Positions 33,171-44,127 of a stretch of DNA of 64,000 nt are shown in pieces. Below the pieces are notes generated by a model. It was not told where the DNA came from. It saw only the letters and a program-made list of their open reading frames with translations, and searched no databases. The stretch covers positions 19,924,501 through 19,988,500 of the forward strand of contig CM076944.1 in NCBI GenBank assembly GCA_039566865.1. Reading direction: 5' to 3'. This DNA is from Aurelia coerulea. Its lineage: Eukaryota; Cnidaria; Scyphozoa; Semaeostomeae; Ulmaridae. The position numbers were made by a program, and so were the translations under genes. Within the stretch, counting starts at the first letter, position 1; the number at the start of each line of letters is the position of its first letter.

Positions 33171-33958
33171 TCTGCGTCAGCGATGTTGGAGAAAGTCGCT
33201 GTGGTATACCGTCGTTAGGCCATGTTTTTTGACGTAGGCCAAGAGCCGTTTCTGGCTCGTAAATAACTTTGCTCTCTGAGTCTGTCTTTCATTGCCTTGC
33301 AAGGGTGGGTTTCGCTGAAATACGAAAAGAAATATTCAAAAATCGTTTTCTCCCAAAATGTGTCATAAAAGTGGTTACGAAGGCAAGTTTCGGTAATTAG
33401 AAGAGGGTAGCTTTCTGAAAACCAGGCGCCAGATCCCCGTGCTTATACAAGTCATGTACCCCCCCCCCCCTCCCCGTCTTATTCTAAAGTCGAGTTCTAT
33501 AGATAAGTTGATATGAAGATCTCCTAAAGTTCTGCAAGGTCACGTGGTAGGATTTTGTTTAGTTTCTGTACTAAGCATGGACTGAAATTCTCTTCATTGA
33601 GTTTCGATAATCTCTACAGTTGATATTTTGTGGCGGTAATGTAACCTACTGTATCTCAATGTTATGAAGAATATCAATGTTATGAAGAGTAATGAAAATC
33701 CATTTCCTTTGCCAGCATAGCTATACAACTTTTGAGCAGCTTTTGAACATTTGCTGGGGAGAGGAGGCCAGGGGAGGCAAAAACGCCAAAGTTGGCCGAT
33801 GGGTCAACCATTTTATAAGTGATGGCAGGTCTTGATCAAGTTACTACATCTTCGTAGTGTTATTGAACCAGGTAGTACTGACTTACTACCTCTTAGTACT
33901 GAGCCAGGTTTCGAAATATAGGTTTTGTCGTGGCTAAATTACGAAAATTTCATTGTAG

Positions 33959-34027
33959 GAAAATTGTAGAAAATGTTGATTACCTGACAAGCGCTGATCA
34001 AGTTGTTGAATATGTAAAAATGTTTCG
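33959..34027 (+). CDS. SNX13: Sorting nexin (SNX13-like) exon, nexin C-terminal region, part 2
   Basis: This 69-bp exon (23 codons) has acceptor TTTCATTGTAG and donor GTAAGT. The first G completes Arg with AG from the 29713 exon. It encodes KIVENVDYLTSADQVVEY and VKMF, and ends with CG, which joins to A at 63320 to form Arg. In SNX13 relatives the corresponding segment runs from INRKIV to the (L/F)RD(S/A)FWP motif, exactly as reconstructed here. The exon was too short to stand out by length alone; the three-way phase match is the main support. Confidence 0.85.
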
Positions 34028-34631
34028 GTAAGTAGTAATTTTGATGAATTGAATATAGCAAGTGCGTCTCAATCCGGTACTAGGCAGGTACTAGGCAGAC
34101 TGCCCTACATTGTTTCGCGACAAACACAACGTATAGGTAGCTTTCCAAGCAGCAACCTTATGTTACACGTATTTCCGTTGACACCGTTCACTTCCTATCC
34201 ATTAGGAGTACACTAGACTCCTTACTAAGCCAGACGTGAGCTTAATGTGGAGGAACATTGTTGCATGAATGATTTCAAAGTTAGATATCATCTGCCAATT
34301 TCTTGTCGCACAGGTTTTCCAGAATTTTTCTTCGATCTTCCTGATGAAAAATTTGGTGGTTTGCGTAATAAAGCAATGCAGCATATTTTTTGAATAAAAC
34401 ACAGCTGCAGGAAAAGTAACCCCAGAATTGACAGTTTCTTTACAAACATCGAGAATAGTTTTATTTATGATAAACAAAAGTCAAAATACAAAGAAAGACA
34501 CTACTCAGTTTTATCTACTGTTGAGATGAAGTAAAAGAACATATTCGAGTCACCTCCAAACTCAACAGATCAAATTAAATAGGGATAAGAATGAAATTTT
34601 GTATTTATTATTCACTGCTCTAATATTTTAG

Positions 34632-35492
34632 CACGCTGCCAGCCTTGCATCTCGTTGTTTGCCAAAAAAAACTTTTTATTAATATGGCAGTCAATTTTCG
34701 CAATATGCGTTTCGTAGACAATAAAGCGGAAAAGTGTTAATTTAGTTTTGCTTCTATTTAAAGCATTTGTAGCAAGAAGTTTCTTTCTATTCCCTATAGA
34801 TTGTTTGTTCACTAATCTAATGATTTAGTAGACTTATGACGATGAGTCCCTTGTATCCCTGCGGTACCTTGCTCAACAGGGACTCATATTGAAACAGTTA
34901 AAAAGCTGACCCTATCTTCTGCATTCGATCGATCGAATCTGGATCGAACGACTGCTTCGGCTCTGTTCAACGGTCACTCCTCAGAAAGGAAATGCGATAG
35001 AAACACGGTAAGCAGGCACTTAATAGACGAAGCCTGGTACTCACTTGAAGAGGAAAGTTCACTTTACCTGGTGAGTGCAAAATGAGTCTTTCAATGCTGC
35101 AATGTCCAGAAATCTTCAAGTACTTGCCGCAGCAACTTCCTTCAAATTTAATCAACTGCGTCAATCGAATTGAAGGTTCGAAACTTATTGTTCTTTGCCA
35201 AATCTCGCAATCTGATTGGTATTCTAGGAACCTCAGAGTATTAGGCCTAAATAGGGTCAGCTTTTTCAGAGTAATACTATGAGTCTTTGTTGACCAAAGC
35301 GCCATCTAGAAGTCAAAGAGCACAGGGAAACAAGAGACTCGTCGTCATAAGTCTAATGACTAGCGCGATGCCAGCCTTGCGTCTTGATGTTTAACAAAAG
35401 AATACCCTTTATGAACAGGCAGTATTTCGCGTCATGTGTTTCTTAGACAATAAAGCTCGAAAGCTTTTGATTTAATTTGGCATCTGTTTAAA
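34632..35492. repeat. 130-bp direct repeats flanking a MITE
   Basis: GCACGCTGCCAGCCTTGC... (34632-34762) and GCGCGATGCCAGCCTTGC... (35364-35492) are direct copies sharing TTTCGTAGACAATAAAGC / TTTCTTAGACAATAAAGC and a common end TTTAAA. They enclose the inverted-repeat element at 34829-35354. They could be a tandem duplication, or ends of an old composite element. Confidence 0.65.
34829..35354. mobile_element. MITE with about 100-bp inverted repeats
   Basis: The left end TAGACTTATGACGATGAGTC and the right end complement (TAGACTTATGACGACGAGTC) extend inward to AAAAGCTGACCCTAT on both sides. The flanks ATGATTTAG and ATGACTAG are a plausible but imperfect target duplication. The interior 300 bp has no recognisable gene. 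Confidence 0.78.
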
Positions 35493-35738
35493 ACTAAACT
35501 TCGGACACATTTCATTCGTACTTGGGGGCGGAAACCAAAAAGGTAGGAAAGACATGATGGCAAAAGATCTGGCATTTCTTCTGATTTTGTGGTTTTCTTG
35601 ACCGTTGTTGTCACGCTCGAAGTTGTAAAAAGTCTCCTGTCAGTTCAAGACGAGAGCTACCGTGCGACGATTCACCTCTCTATGACACAAATAAATGAGT
35701 AAATACGTGAGGTTAAAAAGGACATTACTGACTGAAAG

Positions 35739-36364
35739 ATGAGTGCTAACGTAACTGGCAAAGATGTCCAAGAGCCACAAGATAAAGTTGCAGGTATCGG
35801 GAAGAATACCACAAAGTTGATACAGGAGAGTTACGTAGTTAACAGTGAATTTGAAATATTAGCAGACAAACATGAGCATCTGGAAAATCAATCTCGTCAA
35901 AACAATGCCAAACTAATCGGAGTTCCACAAAGTGACAATGCAGAAAGCTGGGGAGGATCAGAAGAAATGTTCAAAGAGAATGTTAAAAGTGCTTGCAAAT
36001 TGATGCTAATAATATGATGACTGAACGTGCACACCGTGTGGGTAAAGAAGGTGGCAAGAAGAATTGCAATGGAGATGCTTTTCCCAAACCCATTGTGACG
36101 AAATTCTTAAATTGGAAAGACCGCGAAAAAGTCTTGAATTCAGCACGAGATAAACGCCCTGATGGCCTGCTTTTTGTTGAAGATCTAGCCCAAAGAACTT
36201 GGAAAATAGGGGAAGCTCAAAAACCTGCTTTGGCAAAGGCTAGGCTTGAGGGGAAATTGATTTATTTTGTTGCAGGAAAGTTGATCATCAAAAACAAACG
36301 ACCTGACAGTGGAAGAAGGAATCTACCATCAAAGCAAATCTGGAATGATGATGAATCTGGATGA
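35739..36364 (+). pseudogene. LINE-B ORF1, L1-ORF1-like (Transposase_22) with frameshift
   Basis: Two frames join near 36000: SEFEILADKHEHLENQSRQN and NAKLIGVPQ (coiled coil into an RRM-like start), then ANNMMTERAHRVGKE, PKPIVTKFLNWKDREKVL and DGLLFVEDLAQRT. This is the order of L1-type ORF1 proteins: coiled coil, RRM, C-terminal domain. A one-base frameshift near 36003-36010 separates them. It lies 112 bp before the proposed ORF2 start. I infer that it is the first ORF of LINE-B from position and orientation. Confidence 0.65.
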
Positions 36365-36596
36365 ATGAAGGAAGTAGCCTAGACCTTGAAGCTAAAAATC
36401 ATCAAAACAATCGGAGCTAATTGCGTTGCATTTCACTTTCTTTTCTCATTTAAATTCTAAATCATTGCATTCAACATGAAAAGTTCTGTTAATTTTCTAT
36501 GTTGTATTTGCCACAAAAATTGATCTCACAACCAAAAGGCTATTCTCTGCATTAATGGCATTTTCTATGTTCACATAAAATAATCTGCTTCACAAT

Positions 36597-36886
36597 ATAA
36601 AGAACTGGACAACGAATCTGATGATTTTCTGTGGTTTTTTAAACCATGTACCGCAGAGATATTTCCATTTGGCGCATTGGAAAATGAACAATTATTAGGA
36701 CTCTATAAATTTGATAGATTTGTTATGATAGGTTTGATAGGTTTGATAGATTTGATAGAATATAAAGAACTGGACAACGAATCTGATGATTTTCTGTGGT
36801 TTTTTAAACCATGTACCGCAGAGATATTTCCATTTGGCGCATTGGAAAATGAACAATTATTAGGACTCTATAAATTTGATAGATTT
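36597..36886 (+). repeat. 165-bp in-frame tandem duplication in LINE-B ORF2
   Basis: The segment TATAAAGAACTGGACAACGA ... GATAGATTTG occurs at 36597-36722 and again from 36762. The unit of 165 bp equals 55 codons. The junction contains repeated TTTGATAGG heptamer-like units (36714-36760), which probably promoted slippage. The two copies are virtually identical, so the event is recent. Confidence 0.85.
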
Positions 36887-36898
36887 GATAAATTTGAT

Positions 36899-38024
36899 AA
36901 ACAATACATACAGTTCCTTTCAAACAATCTTATCTGGGGTCCCCCAAGGCTCGGTGTTAGGTCCTATTCTTTTTAATGTATATATAAATGATCTTTTTCT
37001 GTTTATTAAACAGGCAACGCTATATAATTCTGCCGACGACAATACGCTTGCTTGTTTCTCTGGGACTCTACCAGATTTGGTGCGAGCCTTAGAGGCAGAA
37101 GCAGGCGTTGCACTAGATTGGTTAAAGGAAAACCATATGATTGCAAATCCATCAAAGTTTCATGCACTGTTAATTAAAAAAGACCAGACAACTACCAATG
37201 GTGAGAAAATAAGTATTCAAGGAAAAACAATCATGTCTGAAGATTCAGTCAAACTTCTCGGGATTCAACTAGACTATAAACTAAACTTTGATCCACACAT
37301 CGCAGTACTTTGTAGAAAAGCTGCAACTCAACTTAATGTCCTAAAGAGGCTTCGAGCTTATATTGGTTTTGATGCGAGAGAAGTCCTTGTTCAGAGCTTT
37401 GTTCATTCTAATTTCAATTACTGTCCTTTAGTATGGCATTTTTGTTCAGCTTAGTCAATGCATAAGATTGAGAAGGTACAAGAACGTGCACTTAGGTTCC
37501 TTCATAATGATCATGTCAGTTCATATAATGACCTTCTACTGAAATCACAACGATGCACCATGCATGTTTACCGACTTAGAGCTATCTCCATAGAAATGCT
37601 CAAGACTCTAAATGGTCTGAATCCATCCTTCATGAAAGATATTTTTCAAGTTAGATCCTCTAATTATTCATCGCGAAATCCTAATAACCTTACTCATTAC
37701 AGGCCAAACCAGGTTACTTTCGGTGCTCGCAGTCTCAAGTTCTTAGGACCGCAGATTTGGAATTGCTTACCAAATGAGCTAAAATCGGCTGAAAGCCTTA
37801 ATATTTTCAAAAGGTTAATATCACAATGGGATGGCCCCACGTGCAAATGCAACGCCTGTCGTTTTACTGTAAATAATGTACAAACCGTTTAAGAAAAAAA
37901 TGTATTTATTTTAATTTAATTACTGTATCCATCGATCGATTTTGATTAGTTTCCATGCACATATGTACATAGTAGACTAGATGATTTTTTTCAATCGATG
38001 TAAAATAAAGATACAACAACAACA
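36899..38024 (+). pseudogene. LINE-A2: 5'-truncated LINE-A family copy
   Basis: This copy is homologous to LINE-A ORF2 from NNTYSSFQTILSGVPQGS to the C-terminal CKCNAC motif (37892) and the 3' tail ending ATACAACAACAACA. Lesions are an AAG-to-TAG stop at 37452-37454 and loss of the catalytic Tyr (NSADDN in place of NYADDN). TTTGAT flanks both ends (36893-36898 and 38025-38030). Removing the insertion and one TTTGAT restores the LINE-B frame (FDRFDKFDLPSFVNSAPS), which confirms the junctions. Confidence 0.9.
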
Positions 38025-38329
38025 TTTGATCTACCCTCTTTTGTTAACTCTGCACCATCATTTGAAATTATTTCTAACCTCGCAAACTTGCCTAATCTTA
38101 GTGGTTATGAGATTGATGAACATATGCCTCGAAATATTGATTCTCGCTACTTGACTCTACCTGAACTTTCTTCCCCGCAGTTATCCTCCAGTGACTTTTC
38201 TATTCTTCACACTAACATGGGAAGTCCATCCTTTCATCATGATGAACTAGTTTCCTTATCTGTTCACACAAAATCTTGATGTGATTGTACGGCAGATTTA
38301 AGGTTGGAATGTTCATTTTGTGATAAAAG

Positions 38330-39046
38330 CATGAAAACTTGGTGAACAAAGGCAGTTTTTCACGCTGAAAAATATTGGATATAGAGCCATTCCAAAAAAT
38401 GCCCCAGAGGCTGTTTTTAGACGGGGGCACTGGAGCCCAATCCCCAAAAATGAAAAACTGGTGTAACTAATGAAACAAGTGACCGATAAATACATTACTT
38501 TGTAGTCTTAGCAAGGTTGACATGCTGAAAAACATGGAATATAGAGCCATTCCTAAAATGCCCCCAGATGCTATTTTTAGATGGGGGCACTGGAGCCCAA
38601 TGCCCAAAAGTGAAAAACTGGTGTAACTAATGAAACAAGTGAAGGATAAATACATTACTTTGTCTTCTTAACGAGTTTGACATGCTGAAAAACATGGAAT
38701 ATAAAGCCATTCTAAAAAATGCCCCAGATGCTATTTTTAGATGGGGGCACTAGAGCCCAATGCCCAAAAGTGAAAAACTGGTGTAACTAATGAAACAAGT
38801 GACGGATAAATACATTACTTAGTATTCTTAACAAGTTTGACATGCTGAGAAACATGGAATATAGAGCCATTCTAAAAAATGCCCCAGATGCTATTTTTAA
38901 ATGGGGACACTAGAACCCAATCCCCAAAAGTGAAAAACTGGTGTAACTAATGAAACAAGTGACGGATGAGTACATTACTTTGTAGTCTTAGCAAGTTTGA
39001 CATGCTGAAAAACATGGAATATAGAGCCATTCTTAAAATACCCCCA
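38330..39046 (-). repeat. 160-bp satellite array, left arm
   Basis: Units start at GACATGCTGAAAAACATGG at about 38519, 38679, 38839 and 38999, a spacing of exactly 160 bp, plus a diverged outermost unit. Each unit contains AAAAATAGCATCTGGGGC (complement) and TAACTAATGAAACAAGTGA. The orientation is opposite to the arrays at 41460 and 55311. Confidence 0.92.
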
Positions 39047-39495
39047 AATTATTTGTGAATGTTACATACCTCCTTTTATGAATAAAATTTTCTGTCCACA
39101 AACCTAACAGTATCACCTCGAAAATGATCGCAACTTTAGTCTATCCAAAGTGAGATAAGTCATGTATGGCCCAGAAACTGTTTGATATAGGGGTCCACAG
39201 TTATGGGATAAGCTTCCAGTCTTGACTAGACATTCAATCAGCCTGACTGAGTTTAAGACCAAAATCAAAGCCTGGAAAGGAAATGAGTGCCAATGCCAGT
39301 GTAGACTTTGCCAAAATTTCGTACCGTATTTATGTTTGATATGATAGTCTTATCAATTCAATTCTTTGTCATTTGAACCAGGTGGCTTTTATTAGCTGTG
39401 TTTGTAAATGTTTTCGTGCATACATGTATAGCTATCGTATACTTTTTATGACAACATTGTAAATAAAGTGATAATAATAGTAATAAAAATAATAA
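39047..39495 (+). pseudogene. LINE 3' fragment inserted in the satellite
   Basis: This fragment encodes the end of a LINE RT protein: GPQLWDKLPVLTRHSISL, TEFKTKIKAWKGNEC and CRLCQNFVPYLCLI. A 3' tail follows, ending in ATAATAGTAATAAAAATAAT. It is cut off on its 5' side within the satellite. The protein end differs from LINE-A and LINE-G and may be of the LINE-B family, whose own 3' end is missing from this window. Confidence 0.7.
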
Positions 39496-40075
39496 TTTTA
39501 GACGGGAGCACTAGAGCCCAATTCCCCAAATAGAAAGCTGGTGTATCTAATGGAACGAGTAACAGCTAAATATGTTACTTGGAAGTCTTAGAGTCTTAAC
39601 AAGGTTGACGCGCTGAGAATCATGGATATACGGCCATTGCCAAATGCTCCTCAATGCTTTATTTCCACTGTGGCACTGGTGCATGTTTCCCCAAAGCGAA
39701 AGTTTCACGTAACTATTGAAATATGCTGCATCTTCAAATATGCAATGGCAGTCTCCAAAAGTTAGTCGCATTGGTTCATTTAAAAAATAATCCTACCGGC
39801 TATCCATTGAAAGAGAAAGGTGACTGATAAGATAGTAAAGTATTTTCCTTGATTGTATAACTAAAGTGAGCGGCCTACGATTGGCTCAGCAGTCTCCACT
39901 ATATTTGCACACAGCAGTACACGTAAGTCCAGCATTGACACATTTGCACTGTCCACCACACCTTTACTTGTAGGAGGAACATGTGATCAGTTCCTGGTAG
40001 TCCATCGATGCATCAAGAAGAATAGCCCATAAGTGACATCGCGGACTGTTCTGATCACGCTGCTATCCCAATTTA
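39496..40075. repeat. Left inner inverted segment of the composite foldback
   Basis: A diverged satellite unit (39496-39780) is followed by unique sequence. It reappears inverted at 41130-41640, for example GTGAGCGGCCTACGATTGG versus GTGAGCGGCTTACGATAGG and GGACTGTTCTGATCACGCTG versus AAACTGTTCTGATCACGCTT. This marks the inner ends of the two arms. Confidence 0.78.
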
Positions 40076-40263
40076 TCAGGGCACGGGATTTCTGGGCGTT
40101 TGACGAGACACTTCCCCCAAATATGAGCTCCTTGGTAGATGACGCATTTAATGTGTTGTGTTTGTGCATCCCTTCTTGCAGAAGGGATATCATCAACCTG
40201 CCTCCGCTTATGAGTAAACAATTCCTTCCTAGCTGAGCTGCATTTATGGATCGTTTCGTAGTT

Positions 40264-41025
40264 TCGAGATGCTGAAGTATTCCAAGAAATATCTCTCGTT
40301 GGAAACCATCCAAAGGATGTATTTTAGCATAGTAGACTCGCATTTTAGATATTGTTGCTCTGTTTGGGGATGTGCAGGTGATACCACACTAAGAAAATTG
40401 CAAATGCTGCAAAATCGAGCAGCGCGTGTCGTTACAAACAGTCCCTTCGATCAATCATCGCTGCCATTAATATCACAACTAGGGTGGTTAACAGTCAAAG
40501 AAATGATCGACTTCGAGACAGCTTGTATAGTATATAAAGCCTTGAATGGGCTTGCACCCCCTTACATGCAGTCAATGTTTCACAAATTGTCCGATTCTTG
40601 CAATCGGACCTTACGTAATACCAGTACTGACCTCAGGATTCCACTCTGTAAGACCTCAAATGGGCAGCGGAGCTTTTCGTATCGAGGAGTTACTGTTTGG
40701 AACCAGCTGAGCAATGAAATAAAAACTGCTCCTTCGCTAGCCACTTTCAAAACGAGGCTAAAAGCATTTTTGAAAGATCAAAGAGGCTGATAATCTAATT
40801 CAACATTCAGCACATACGTTTGACTTCCGAGTCCCTTTATTTTTACATATATTTCTTTCTTTTATGTAGGATCTTCAAGTTTATTTGTAATATCATGTAT
40901 TTAGGTTAGTTATGTTTTTAAGCAGGGCACATTGTAAATCAGTTAATTTATATTTACTGAATGTATTTAACCCTGTTAAAATAAATCAAAATGAAATCAA
41001 AAAAATCAAAATGAGGACGAAGAAA
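40264..41025 (+). pseudogene. LINE-E: 5'-truncated CR1-like fragment in the foldback loop
   Basis: The continuous frame to 40790 reads MLKYSKKYLSLETIQRMYF, SHFRYCCSVWG, LQNRAARVVTNSPFD and FSYRGVTVWNQLSNEIKTA. This is the C-terminal RT region of the family that includes LINE-G. The 3' tail ends in ATCAAAATGAAATCAAAAAA-type repeats near 41020. No catalytic RT part is present. Confidence 0.8.
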
Positions 41026-41459
41026 CGTTTGATTGCCGAAATGTGAGCATATGCCGTTTTCTTACCAATGCCAGCAAATAGTAACACACCCACTTAGTGC
41101 ATTGAGCAATGCAAACGCTTTTGCGTTTTCAGGGCCAATAGTCAATGCCAGTTGATGAAGAATGAAGCGTGATCAGAACAGTTTATGGTGTCCAGTATGG
41201 ACTACTCTTCCCTACTCACCGGCGGCCTGCCAGGAACTGATTAAATGCTCATGTAAGGAAAGGTTCACAGTTCAGATGTGTGAAGGCCGGACTTACTTGT
41301 ACTGCTATGTGCAATTATAATGAAGACTGCCGAGCCTATCGTAAGCCGCTCACTGTAACTATGATATCAAGAAAAATATGCTAGTATCTTCCCAGTCACT
41401 TTTCAATTTCAATGGATGGCACTTTGTATTTCTGCCTGCGAATAACAAATTATTAATAA

Positions 41460-42232
41460 CAAGAGATTACATATTTCAATAGTTGTGTCAAACTTTCGCT
41501 TTTGGGGTATTATGGTCCAGTGCCCCAGTGTGAATAAAGCTTTGAGGAACATTTAGAAATGGCCATGTATTCCACGATTCTCAGTGCCTCAAGCTTACTG
41601 AGACTAACAAATAATATCTTTAACCATCGTTAATTTTCTTTGGGGATTGGGCTCTAATACCCCTGCCTAAAAATAGCAACTGGGGGCATTCTTAGGATTG
41701 CCAGTTTATTCCATGTTTTCAGCATATCAAACTTGCTAAGACTACAAAGCAATGTATTTATCCGTCTCTCGTTTAATTAGTTACACAAGTTTTTCACTTT
41801 GGGGGATTGGGCTCTAGTGCGCCCACCTAAAAATAGCATTTGGGGGCATTTTAGGAATGGCTCTATATTCCATGTTTTTCAGCATGTCAAACTTGCTAAG
41901 ACTACCAAGTAATGTATTCATCCGTCACTTGTTTCATTAGTTACACCAGTTTTTCACTTTTGGGGATTGGGTTCTAGGGCCCCCATCTAAAAATAGCATC
42001 TGGGAGCATTTTTTAGAATGGCTCTATATTCCATGTTTTTCAGCATGTCAAACTTGCTAAGAATACTAAGTAATGTATTTATCGGTCATTTGTTTCTTTA
42101 GTTACACCAGTTTTTCACTTTTGGGGATTGGGCTCTAGTAGCCCCATCTAAAAATAGCATCTTAGGGCATTTTTGGGAATGGCTCTATATTTCATGTTTT
42201 TCTGAATGTCAAACTTGCTAAGACTGCCAAGT
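41460..42232 (+). repeat. 160-bp satellite array, right arm, first part
   Basis: Units begin AGCATRTCAAACTTGCTAAG at 41721, 41881 and 42042 with a partial unit at 42203; a diverged unit precedes them. The spacing is 160-161 bp. The array is interrupted at 42232 by the BEL 5' LTR and resumes at 55311. Confidence 0.92.
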
Positions 42233-42574
42233 TGTTAGGAACGATGATGAGTCCAAGGGTCAAACGGGGGTCAAACCCTCTCAAGAGACACTTTTCAGAC
42301 AAGTGCGAATAAGAAACTCCCTCGAGAGACATGATTTAAACATAGTATGGATAAGAAACTCTCATGAGACATGGTTGTAATAAATAATAGTATTTTTGGG
42401 TTTCCTAGACAAAAGCGTCTAGACTTTGTTTACTGGACTTTGAACTGGATTTTACTATAAATACAAGGGTAGTAGATTTGTATTTGCGATTCGTTTTCGT
42501 CTTGATTATCGCTGAGATTGATGGATAAAAACTAGACTCTTCTCTTGGCTATGGACGAGACCTCTGACCAAACA
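42233..42574 (+). repeat. BEL 5' LTR
   Basis: This LTR of 342 bp starts TGTTAGGAACGATGATG and ends GACCAAACA. It is nearly identical to 54970-55310. A promoter-like stretch ACTATAAATACAAGGG near 42452 suggests a TATA-type start within it. Confidence 0.92.
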
Positions 42575-43879
42575 GCTGGTGCCGTGACCCGGGAATCTGA
42601 GCCCGACAGACAGAGGGATATAAACCTACTGCCATCAGAAAGAGAAGTCATCAAGACTGCGAATATTTTAGCCAAGAAAGCAAGCCGAAGCGGCAAGATG
42701 TCATATGTGACGAAGCTGATAAACAATGTGAATAAACAAGTGTCTGAAAATGGCGAACCAAGGCAAGTGGATTTCAATATACAGTCACTGAAGAAAGCCA
42801 TGACCAGTTTCCGAGAATTCAACGATAAGTATGTTGAAAATTTAGAAGATTCTCATGAAATCGATAGAGCCTTCACGACCTTGCTCAACACAGAAGATAA
42901 TTTCCAGCAATGCATCGTACATGCAGAATCATACCTGGCAGATTACAGGAGGGAAACCAGTTCAAATCGATCATCGAGAAAATCTGGAAAGTATTCAATG
43001 TCTTCGTCGAGCACAGGAGGTGACAGACGCAAACCTCAAGATTTCATGAGAAGGGAAAGGAGATATCACGCTTCAAAATGTTCAGCACACACTGATCCCC
43101 GAGAAAAGAAGATTGTGCATGATGCTTCAACAACAGTGAAAAACAAGACAACTGCATATCAAGAATGGCAAGATCTCAAGATCCCACCCCAAACTGCTCG
43201 AGTCCCCCAAGACCCAAATCCCTTTGCTGAAGACACCATTCCCAGAAGATCCTTGAATCCTTTGACTCGAGCACCCCTCCAAACCCCCTTGATTCCTGAG
43301 CGTCACATTTTCCCCACTACCCAGCCATATTCCCTATTCCCATACCCCCCAAATGTGACCAACCCCAACGCCCCTTCCCCACACTCATCCCCTTCAACAT
43401 CCAAGCAAGCTCCAGAAGAGACTACAAGAAGACAAGCTGACCCTCAGAATGACCAGAACATGCCATCCACGATGAGATTACCCCCAAGCAATACCCTGCA
43501 GCTGACATTTGGTGGTGAAAATATCATTCCCCTTGGAAAATTCAGTGGAAAGAAGGAGCTCTGGCCTAGATTCATTCAAACATTCAGAGCAGTGGTAGAC
43601 AAGCAGCCATATGAACCGATCGTGAAGCTTGCAATCCTCGAACAGCATGTGGTTGGCCCAGCAACGGACTGCATCAAAGGTTTTCCATTCGACGAGAAGT
43701 CATACCCCCTTATATCGAAGACACTTGAAGACAGATTTGGTGATGATGATCATGCAGCCTTCCATCTTGGAGCACTTGAAAAAATTCATCGGGTGATATT
43801 TGGAACTTCATATTCATCATTTCTTCATAGATCACCCTTCATTTCATATCCAGTTCAAAGTCCAGTAAACAAAGTCTAG
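42551..43879 (+). pseudogene. BEL gag copy 1, C-terminus replaced
   Basis: The first ATG (42551) lies inside the 5' LTR, and the frame crosses the primer binding site (MDETSDQTAGAVTRESE). Residues 20-140 form a helical gag N-terminus. A proline-rich linker follows, then a DUF1759-type capsid segment (GKFSGKKELWPRFIQTF, EPIVKLAILEQHVVGP, LEDRFGDDDHA). The frame is uninterrupted up to about 43795. There homology to copy 2 stops; an unrelated tail of about 60 bp leads into an inverted LTR fragment and a stop at 43879. The product would lack pol. Confidence 0.82.
42577..42594 (+). promoter_or_regulatory. BEL primer binding site, copy 1
   Basis: TGGTGCCGTGACCCGGGA begins two bases after the 5' LTR. 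The TGG start and position fit a tRNA primer binding site of BEL elements. It lies inside the gag reading frame. A second copy follows the truncated LTR at 45475. Confidence 0.75.
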
Positions 43880-44065
43880 ACGCTTTTGTCTAGGAAAGCC
43901 AAAAATACTATTATTTATTACAACCATGTCTCATGAGAGTTTCTTATCCATACTATGTTTAAATCATGTCTCTCGAGGGAGTTTCTTATTCGCACTTGTC
44001 TGAAAAGTGTCTCTTTAGAGGGTTTGACCCCCGTTTGACCCTTGGACTCATCATCGTTCCTAACA
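43846..44065 (-). repeat. Inverted BEL LTR fragment (LTR bases 1 to about 215)
   Basis: Read on the minus strand, this begins TGTTAGGAACGATG (44065) after a GCGGGGGAG polypurine tract and runs to ACTTTGAACTGGATAT at about 43846. The remaining part of an LTR is found in forward orientation at 45330-45472, so an LTR has been split by the inverted block. Confidence 0.88.
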
Positions 44066-44127
44066 CTCCCCCGCAGTCCAGCAAGCTGGACTTCATCTCG
44101 TCTTCTCATTATGTGGGACTAGCAGGA

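Larger units (their letters stand above)
29714..33958 (+). other. SNX13-like intron carrying LINE-C
   Basis: This intron begins GTACCT and ends TTCATTGTAG. It contains the antisense, decayed LINE-C (29876-33152) and then 800 bp with no recognised gene. That remainder holds a C-tract near 33460 and a short direct repeat ATCAATGTTATGAAGA near 33655-33690. Confidence 0.75.

Noticed and set aside
36714..36900. Peptide with IGLIGLIDLIE-type repeats as a novel protein
   Set aside because: This is an accidental reading of TTTGATAGG minisatellite units within a duplicated LINE-B segment.
38330..39046. Possible coding repeats in the 160-bp units (short frames with FISYTSFS-like peptides)
   Set aside because: The same peptide recurs only because the DNA unit repeats; frames are short and interrupted, and no domain is seen.
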